Positions 1 to 5,383 of a DNA stretch of 5,383 nt are shown in pieces; the stretch's first letter is position 1, and each line of letters starts with the position of its first letter. The stretch is from NCBI GenBank assembly GCA_004173415.1, contig SEHC01000214.1, forward strand, positions 1-5,383, given 5' to 3'. The position numbers and the translations under genes are program-made. This DNA is from Lysobacteraceae bacterium (GTDB lineage: Bacteria > Pseudomonadota > Gammaproteobacteria > Xanthomonadales > Xanthomonadaceae). The notes below the pieces were generated by a model. That model was not told the DNA's origin. It did no database searches and was given only the letters and a program-made list of their open reading frames with translations.

Positions 1-15
1 CCGCGCGCAACCCCG

Positions 16-21
16 TAAAAT
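16..21 (+). promoter_or_regulatory. Probable -10 element of uvrD, leaderless geometry
   Basis: TAAAAT matches the sigma-70 -10 consensus TATAAT at five of six positions, and it is the only AT-rich patch in this GC-rich upstream stretch. Six bases separate it from the ATG at 28, so a transcript starting at the usual distance would begin at the A of the start codon. No Shine-Dalgarno-like purine run lies between them, which fits a leaderless mRNA. The -35 region would fall before the start of the window and cannot be assessed. Confidence 0.5.
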
Positions 22-27
22 AGCCGG

Positions 28-1515
<1,488 letters not shown>

Positions 1516-2136
1516 GCGACCTGGTCGCTTTCCTCGCCTATGCCTCGCTGGAGGCCGGCGAAGGCCAGGCCCAGGCCGGCGAGGACGGCGTGCAGCTGAT
1601 GACCCTGCATTCGGCCAAGGGCCTGGAGTTCCCGCTGGTGTTCCTGGGCGGGCTGGAGGAAGGCCTGTTTCCCAGCGGAAAATCGCTGGACGAGAGCGGG
1701 CGCCTGGAAGAGGAACGCCGCCTGGCCTACGTCGGCATCACCCGCGCGCGGCAGAAACTGGTGCTCAGCCATGCCGAGAGCCGGCGTATCCACGGCCAGG
1801 ACATGTACGGCATCCCGTCGCGTTTCCTGCGCGAGATCCCGCCCCACCTGCTGCATGACGTGCGGCCCAAGGCGCAGGTATCGCGCGCGGCGGCCTATGC
1901 TGCGCCGCGCAGCCAGGGCCATGCGGCCCTCGAGGCGCCGCCGCTGAAGCTCGGCGCCAACGTGCAGCATGCCAAGTTCGGCGCGGGCGTGGTCACCGAT
2001 TACGAAGGCACCGGCGCCCACGCGCGCGTGCAGGTCAATTTCGATGGTGAAGGCAGCAAGTGGCTGGTGCTGGCCTACGCGAACCTGCAGGTGGTCTGAG
2101 CGCGGCAGGAGCCGGGTGACCTATGGCAGGTGTCCG

Positions 2137-2176
2137 GCGCGGTCATCCGTGGATTACTGGCCGCGCTTACCCGCGG
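2137..2176 (+). promoter_or_regulatory. Leader with two competing hairpins ahead of the signal peptidase gene
   Basis: GCGCGGTCA (2137-2145) can pair with TGGCCGCGC (2158-2166) as a 9-bp stem with one G-U pair and a 12-nt loop. The right arm also contains CCGCG (2161-2165), which can instead pair with CGCGG (2172-2176) across a 6-nt loop, hiding the first two bases of the GGAG ribosome binding site at 2175-2178. The two stems exclude each other. The first is followed by only two T, so it is a poor terminator for uvrD. In DNA this GC-rich such stems can arise by chance. Confidence 0.25.
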
Positions 2177-2178
2177 AG
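2175..2178 (+). promoter_or_regulatory. Ribosome binding site deciding the signal peptidase start
   Basis: GGAG lies 7 nt upstream of the ATG at 2186. The alternative in-frame ATG at 2123 has no comparable purine run at proper spacing; the nearest upstream purines, around 2107-2116, are followed by GTGAC. Starting at 2123 would also add 21 residues with no family resemblance ahead of the membrane anchor. The 2186 start is therefore preferred. Confidence 0.6.
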
Positions 2179-2185
2179 CGACGCC

Positions 2186-2815
2186 ATGCAGCAGCAAACG
2201 CCTTCCACGCCGGCACCGGCAGGACTACAGGACTGGTTGCGCCGCGAGTTGCCGCAACTGGCCCTGCTGCTCCTGCTGCTGGCCGCGACCCGCGACTCCC
2301 TGGCCAACCACTACGTGGTTCCCTCCGGGTCGATGCGCCACAGCCTGCAGGTCGGCGATCGCGTGGCCGTCGACATGCGCGCCTATGGCCAGCGACTGCC
2401 GTTCACCGGCGTGACCCTCTGGGCCACCGGCCGTCCGGCGCGCGGCGACGTGGCGGTGTTCGATTCACCGCAGGACGGCGTCCGCCTGATCAAGCGCGTG
2501 GCCGCGGTGGCTGGCGACCGGGTCGACCTGCAGGACGGCAGGCTCAGCCTCAACGGCAGGCCCCTGGCCCTGCTCGGCGCCGCCGATTCGGAGGCGTTCG
2601 GCCAGCATCTGGCCGCGCTGGACCTGTCGCAAGGTGGCGGCCCGGACGTGCACGGCCTGGTGGTGCCCGAAGGCCAGGTGCTGATGCTCGGCGACGCGCG
2701 CGGCAACAGCATCGACGGGCGCTTCTTCGGCCTGGTCCCGGCCGAGGCGCTGTATGGCCGCGCGCTGGCGGTGTACTACCGGCGCGGCGAAGGCCTGGAG
2801 TGGCGCAGGCTGTAG
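2186..2815 (+). CDS. lepB: Signal peptidase I (S26 family), short single-anchor form
   Basis: This enzyme would cleave signal peptides from exported pre-proteins at the outer face of the inner membrane, using a Ser-Lys dyad. The 209-aa product has a short N-terminal hydrophobic segment of mostly Leu (about L22-A34). Then come box B VPSGSM with nucleophile S49 (E. coli S90), box C RGDVAVF near 86-92, box D LIKRVAAVAGD with general base K103 (E. coli K145), and box E GDARGNSIDGRFFGLVP (169-185). S175 and D177 correspond to E. coli S278 and D280. Both catalytic residues are present, so it should be active. Oddities are SMRHSL where SMxPTL is usual, AVAGD for GLPGD, and GDARGNSIDGR for GDNRDNSxDSR. 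It is much shorter than E. coli LepB (324 aa, two anchors) and lacks the large domain II. The usual lepB of related bacteria lies beside lepA and rnc, so this may be a second copy. It starts 86 nt after the uvrD stop and could be co-transcribed with it. Confidence 0.88.
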   Translation: MQQQTPSTPAPAGLQDWLRRELPQLALLLLLLAATRDSLANHYVVPSGSMRHSLQVGDRVAVDMRAYGQRLPFTGVTLWATGRPARGDVAVFDSPQDGVRLIKRVAAVAGDRVDLQDGRLSLNGRPLALLGAADSEAFGQHLAALDLSQGGGPDVHGLVVPEGQVLMLGDARGNSIDGRFFGLVPAEALYGRALAVYYRRGEGLEWRRL

Positions 2816-2867
2816 CCAGGCACCGGGCCTCCCACTGCATGCTGGCCGCTCGCGGCGCGGACGTGAC

Positions 2868-3161
2868 TCACCAGCCGTAGAGTTTCCAGTAGACCGGCGA
2901 TACCGTGCCCTCGCCCTTGCTCTTGTCCAGGCGGCCGTCACCGTTCTCGTCCATCAGGTAATAGGCCGGGCCGCGCGAGGGCGTCACCTTGACCATGCGC
3001 AACTGTCCGGCCACCCGGTATTCCTGGATCACGTCGCCATTGGCTTCGGTGCGCACCGCGACCTGGGCATCGGCCAGGTCCATGCCGGGGTCGGCGGCGG
3101 ACGATCCCATCGAGGCGCAGCCGGCAAGCGCCAGCAAGGGAGCAAGCAGGAGGATTTTCAT
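2868..3161 (-). CDS. DUF2782 family small lipoprotein
   Basis: The product is 97 aa and of unknown function. The N-terminus (MKILLLAPLLALAGCAS) is a lipoprotein signal with lipobox LAGC and acylated Cys15. Ala at +2, with no Asp retention signal, suggests outer-membrane sorting. The mature part carries the DUF2782 signature: IQEYRVAGQLRMVKVTP (about 45-61), GPAYYLMDENGDG (64-76), and an aromatic end, YWKLYGW. D71-x-N73-x-D75-G76-x-x-D79 resembles the first part of an EF-hand calcium loop, but the usual acidic residue at loop position 12 is a Lys (K82), so calcium binding is uncertain. On the minus strand, GGGA sits 6 nt before the ATG as a weak ribosome binding site. The gene is divergent from polA and convergent with the signal peptidase gene. 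DUF2782 genes beside polA are, to my knowledge, a recurring arrangement in gammaproteobacteria. The link may be positional only. Confidence 0.85.
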   Translation of the reverse strand: MKILLLAPLLALAGCASMGSSAADPGMDLADAQVAVRTEANGDVIQEYRVAGQLRMVKVTPSRGPAYYLMDENGDGRLDKSKGEGTVSPVYWKLYGW

Positions 3162-3193
3162 AGCGATTCCCGGAGGGCAGTGGTCACTGGCCG

Positions 3194-3199
3194 ATTATG
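3194..3199 (-). promoter_or_regulatory. Possible -10 element for the DUF2782 gene
   Basis: Read on the minus strand this is CATAAT, a five-of-six match to TATAAT in an otherwise very GC-rich intergenic stretch. It would start transcription near 3187, giving a leader of about 26 nt before the ATG at 3161. No convincing -35 is visible, because the region 17 nt upstream is a C-rich run on this strand. Confidence 0.3.
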
Positions 3200-3257
3200 C
3201 GCCGCCCGCGCCGGGGGGGGTGAGGCCCGCCCGGTCGGCGGATGGCGCAAGGACCAT

Positions 3258-3269
3258 GGGAGGTAGAAT
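3258..3269 (+). promoter_or_regulatory. polA start signals: TAGAAT -10 hexamer abutting a GGGAGG purine run
   Basis: TAGAAT (3264-3269) matches the -10 consensus at five of six positions and ends 6 nt before the polA ATG, the same geometry as at uvrD. A transcript from it would be leaderless. Directly before it, GGGAGG (3258-3263) could be a Shine-Dalgarno sequence with a long 12-nt spacer, if transcription starts further upstream. The two readings compete and the sequence does not decide between them. No good -35 is seen near 3241-3247. Confidence 0.45.
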
Positions 3270-3275
3270 CCAAGC

Positions 3276-5383
3276 ATGCCCAGACTCGTGCTCATCGACG
3301 GTTCCAGTTACCTGTATCGCGCCTTCCATGCGCTTCCGCCCCTGACCAACGCCGCCGGCGAGCCCACTGGGGCCCTGTTCGGCGTGGTCAACATGCTGCG
3401 GGCGACGCTGAAGGAAAGGCCCGAATACGTGGCCTTCGTCATTGATGCGCCCGGCAAGACCTTCCGCGACGACCTGTATCCGCAATACAAGGCCAACCGC
3501 GCCGCCATGCCCGACGACCTGCGCGCCCAGGTGCTGCCGATGTGCCAGATCGTGCAGGCGCTGGGCATGCCGATCCTGCGGGTGGACGGGGTCGAGGCCG
3601 ACGACGTGATCGGCACGCTCGCCCTGCAGGCGGTCGGCGACGGCATCGATGTGACCATCTCCACCAGCGACAAGGATTTCGCCCAGCTGGTGCGGCCCGG
3701 GCTGCAGCTGGTCAACACCATGAGTGGAAGCCGGCTGGATTCGGACGAGAAAGTGTTCGAGAAATTCGCGGTCCGGCCCGGCCAGATCGTCGACCTGCTG
3801 GCGTTGATGGGCGATGCGGTGGACAACGTGCCCGGGGTCGAGAAGTGCGGGCCCAAGACCGCGGCCAAGTGGCTGGCCGAGTACGGCAGCCTGGACGGCG
3901 TGATCGCCCATGCCGCCGAGATCAAGGGCAAGATCGGCGACAACCTGCGCGCGGCGTTGCACCGCCTGCCGCTCAACCGCGAGCTGGTCACCATCAAGAC
4001 CGACGTCGCCCTGGACGGCAATGCCCAGAGCCTGGTCCTGCGCGACCACGACTTGGAGCCGCTGCGCCTGCTGTACCAGCGCTACGGTTTCAACCAGGCG
4101 CTGAAGGACCTCGATGGCGCCACCGGCGCGCTGCCGGTCGCCGCCACCGAGCCCGGCCGCGCCCGCGGCACCGGCTTCGTGGCGCCGACGGTGAGCGAAA
4201 CGCCGCCCATCGATGCGGCCCTTGCCGCGCCCGGCGAATACGAAACGATATTGACCAGTGCGCAACTCGACGCCCTGCTCGATCGCCTGCGCGGCGCCGA
4301 TGAATTCGCCTTCGACAGCGAAACCGACAACCTCGACCCGATGCAGGCCAACCTGGTCGGGCTGAGCTTCTCGGTCGAAGCCGGCAAGGCCGCCTACCTG
4401 CCGCTGGCGCATGAGTATCCGGGGGCGCCGGCGCAGCTCGATCGCGCCGCGGCACTGGCCGCGCTGGCGCCGCTGTTCGCCGACCCGGGCAGGAGGAAGC
4501 TCGGCCAGCACGGCAAGTACGACCTGCACGTGCTGCGCCGGCACGGCGTGGAACTGGCCGGCTATGCCGACGACACCATGCTGGAGAGCTTCGTGCTGAA
4601 CTCGGGCAGCAGCCGCCACGACATGGACAGCCTGGCCAAGCGCTACCTCGGCTACGACACGATCCGCTACGAGGACGTGGCCGGCAAGGGCGCCAAGCAG
4701 ATCCTGTTCTCGCAGGTCGCCCTCGACGACGCCACCCGCTACGCGGCCGAAGACGCCGACATCACCCTGCGCCTGCACCACGTGCTGGGCCCGAAACTCG
4801 CGGCCGAGCCGCTGCTGGCGCGGGTCTACCGGGAGATAGAGATGCCGCTGGTCCCGGTCCTGGAGCGGATCGAGGCCAACGGCGTCAGCATCGACGCCGA
4901 GGAACTGCGCCGGCAATCGGCCGACCTTTCCCGGCGCATGCTCAGCGCCCAGCAGAAGGCCACCGAACTGGCCGGGCGTACCTTCAACCTGGATTCGCCC
5001 AAGCAGCTGGCGACCCTGTTGTTCGAGGAGCTGAAGCTGCCGGCGATGGTCAAGACCCCGTCGGGCCAGCCGTCGACCAACGAAGAAGCACTGGCCGCGA
5101 TCGCCGAGCTGCACGAGCTGCCGCAGGTGATCCTGGAATATCGCGGCCTGGCCAAGTTGCGCAGCACCTATACCGACAAGCTGCCGGACATGGTCAACGC
5201 CGAGACCGGTCGCGTGCATACCAGCTACCACCAGGCCGGCGCGGCGACCGGACGGCTTTCCTCGTCCGATCCCAACCTGCAGAACATCCCCATCCGCACC
5301 GAAGACGGCCGCCGCATCCGCAAGGCCTTCGTGGCGCCGCCCGGACGCAAGCTGGTGGCTTGCGACTATTCGCAGATCGAACT
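3276..5383 (+). CDS. polA: DNA polymerase I, 3' end cut by the window
   Basis: Pol I fills gaps and removes RNA primers in replication and repair synthesis. 702 codons are present of an expected 920-930. The frame is open and matches E. coli Pol I throughout, starting MPRLVLIDGSSYLYRAFHA. The 5' nuclease (about 1-290) keeps the metal-binding acids D8, D57, D109-D110, D132, D134, D180 and D183, and has the helix-3-turn GVEKCGPKTAAKWL. A variable linker follows to about 325. The 3'-5' exonuclease keeps D347 and E349 (FDSETD), D433 (DTMLES), Y489 and D493 (YAAEDAD), so proofreading should be active. The polymerase part shows the thumb EYRGLAKLRSTYTDKLP, TGRLSSSDPNLQNIP and motif A DYSQIE with D697 and E702, equivalent to E. 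coli D705 and E710. Motifs B and C lie beyond the window. No damage is visible. It is divergent from the DUF2782 gene. Confidence 0.97.
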   Translation, partial: MPRLVLIDGSSYLYRAFHALPPLTNAAGEPTGALFGVVNMLRATLKERPEYVAFVIDAPGKTFRDDLYPQYKANRAAMPDDLRAQVLPMCQIVQALGMPILRVDGVEADDVIGTLALQAVGDGIDVTISTSDKDFAQLVRPGLQLVNTMSGSRLDSDEKVFEKFAVRPGQIVDLLALMGDAVDNVPGVEKCGPKTAAKWLAEYGSLDGVIAHAAEIKGKIGDNLRAALHRLPLNRELVTIKTDVALDGNAQSLVLRDHDLEPLRLLYQRYGFNQALKDLDGATGALPVAATEPGRARGTGFVAPTVSETPPIDAALAAPGEYETILTSAQLDALLDRLRGADEFAFDSETDNLDPMQANLVGLSFSVEAGKAAYLPLAHEYPGAPAQLDRAAALAALAPLFADPGRRKLGQHGKYDLHVLRRHGVELAGYADDTMLESFVLNSGSSRHDMDSLAKRYLGYDTIRYEDVAGKGAKQILFSQVALDDATRYAAEDADITLRLHHVLGPKLAAEPLLARVYREIEMPLVPVLERIEANGVSIDAEELRRQSADLSRRMLSAQQKATELAGRTFNLDSPKQLATLLFEELKLPAMVKTPSGQPSTNEEALAAIAELHELPQVILEYRGLAKLRSTYTDKLPDMVNAETGRVHTSYHQAGAATGRLSSSDPNLQNIPIRTEDGRRIRKAFVAPPGRKLVACDYSQIE
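5346..5364 (+). repeat. Perfect 7-bp inverted repeat inside polA
   Basis: CGCAAGC (5346-5352) and GCTTGCG (5358-5364) form a perfect stem around the 5-nt loop TGGTG. The sequence encodes R-K-L-V-A-C-D just before polymerase motif A. The stem may simply reflect codon choice, and no function is apparent. Confidence 0.4.

Noticed and set aside
1..27. LexA/SOS operator upstream of uvrD
   Set aside because: No palindromic CTG-N10-CAG or TTAG-N6-TACTA type site is present in the 27 available bases. A site further upstream cannot be excluded.
2123..2185. Upstream ATG at 2123 as the signal peptidase start
   Set aside because: It lacks a well-spaced ribosome binding site and adds residues unlike the family. 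The ATG at 2186 has GGAG 7 nt upstream.
2845..2856. GCCG-CTCG-CGGC hairpin in the convergent gap as a terminator
   Set aside because: The stem is only 4 bp with no T-tract on either side, so it is too weak to call.
3195..5231. 678-codon open frame on the minus strand, the longest uninterrupted frame in the window
   Set aside because: It lies antisense to polA, whose catalytic motifs are all in the plus strand. The antisense translation is rich in Gln, Gly, Val, His and Arg with no recognisable domain, as expected from a GC-rich codon-biased shadow.
5351..5358. GCTGGTGG, identical to the E. coli Chi octamer
   Set aside because: Chi specificity differs among bacteria, and this octamer is expected often by chance in GC-rich coding DNA.

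Overview
The window is high-GC (roughly two thirds G+C by eye) chromosomal DNA. It looks like a gammaproteobacterium of the Xanthomonadaceae/Lysobacteraceae type (Xanthomonas, Lysobacter, Luteimonas and relatives). This rests on strong residue-level similarity to enterobacterial UvrD and Pol I, on the Pol I helix-3-turn segment written GVEKCGPKTAAKWL, and on a DUF2782 gene next to polA. The genus cannot be fixed from the sequence alone.

Layout: 1-27 is the last part of the uvrD promoter. 28-2099 is uvrD (DNA helicase II), which is broken: about 103 nt are missing near position 1250, and the reading frame changes there. 2100-2185 is a short leader with possible mutually exclusive hairpins. 2186-2815 encodes a short, single-anchor signal peptidase I that is probably a paralogue. 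2816-2867 is a convergent gap with no convincing terminator. 2868-3161 on the minus strand encodes a small DUF2782 lipoprotein. 3162-3275 is the divergent promoter region. 3276 to the window end is polA (DNA polymerase I), in frame throughout and cut by the window edge just after polymerase motif A.

How the genes fit together: UvrD and Pol I act one after the other in nucleotide excision repair, where UvrD removes UvrC and the excised oligonucleotide and Pol I fills the gap. UvrD also unwinds DNA in mismatch repair. The two repair genes flank two envelope genes, a peptidase that cuts signal peptides and a predicted lipoprotein. Nothing in the sequence links the envelope pair functionally to repair.

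Main points for a second look: (1) the uvrD lesion removes the DNA-binding GIG motif of subdomain 2B and puts motifs V and VI out of frame, so this copy should not make a working helicase if the sequence is correct; (2) uvrD and polA both carry a TANAAT hexamer ending exactly 6 nt before the ATG, the geometry expected of a leaderless transcript starting at the A of the start codon; (3) the signal peptidase leader has two competing GC stems, one covering the ribosome binding site. I see no mobile element, CRISPR array, tRNA, rRNA or clear new multi-gene system.
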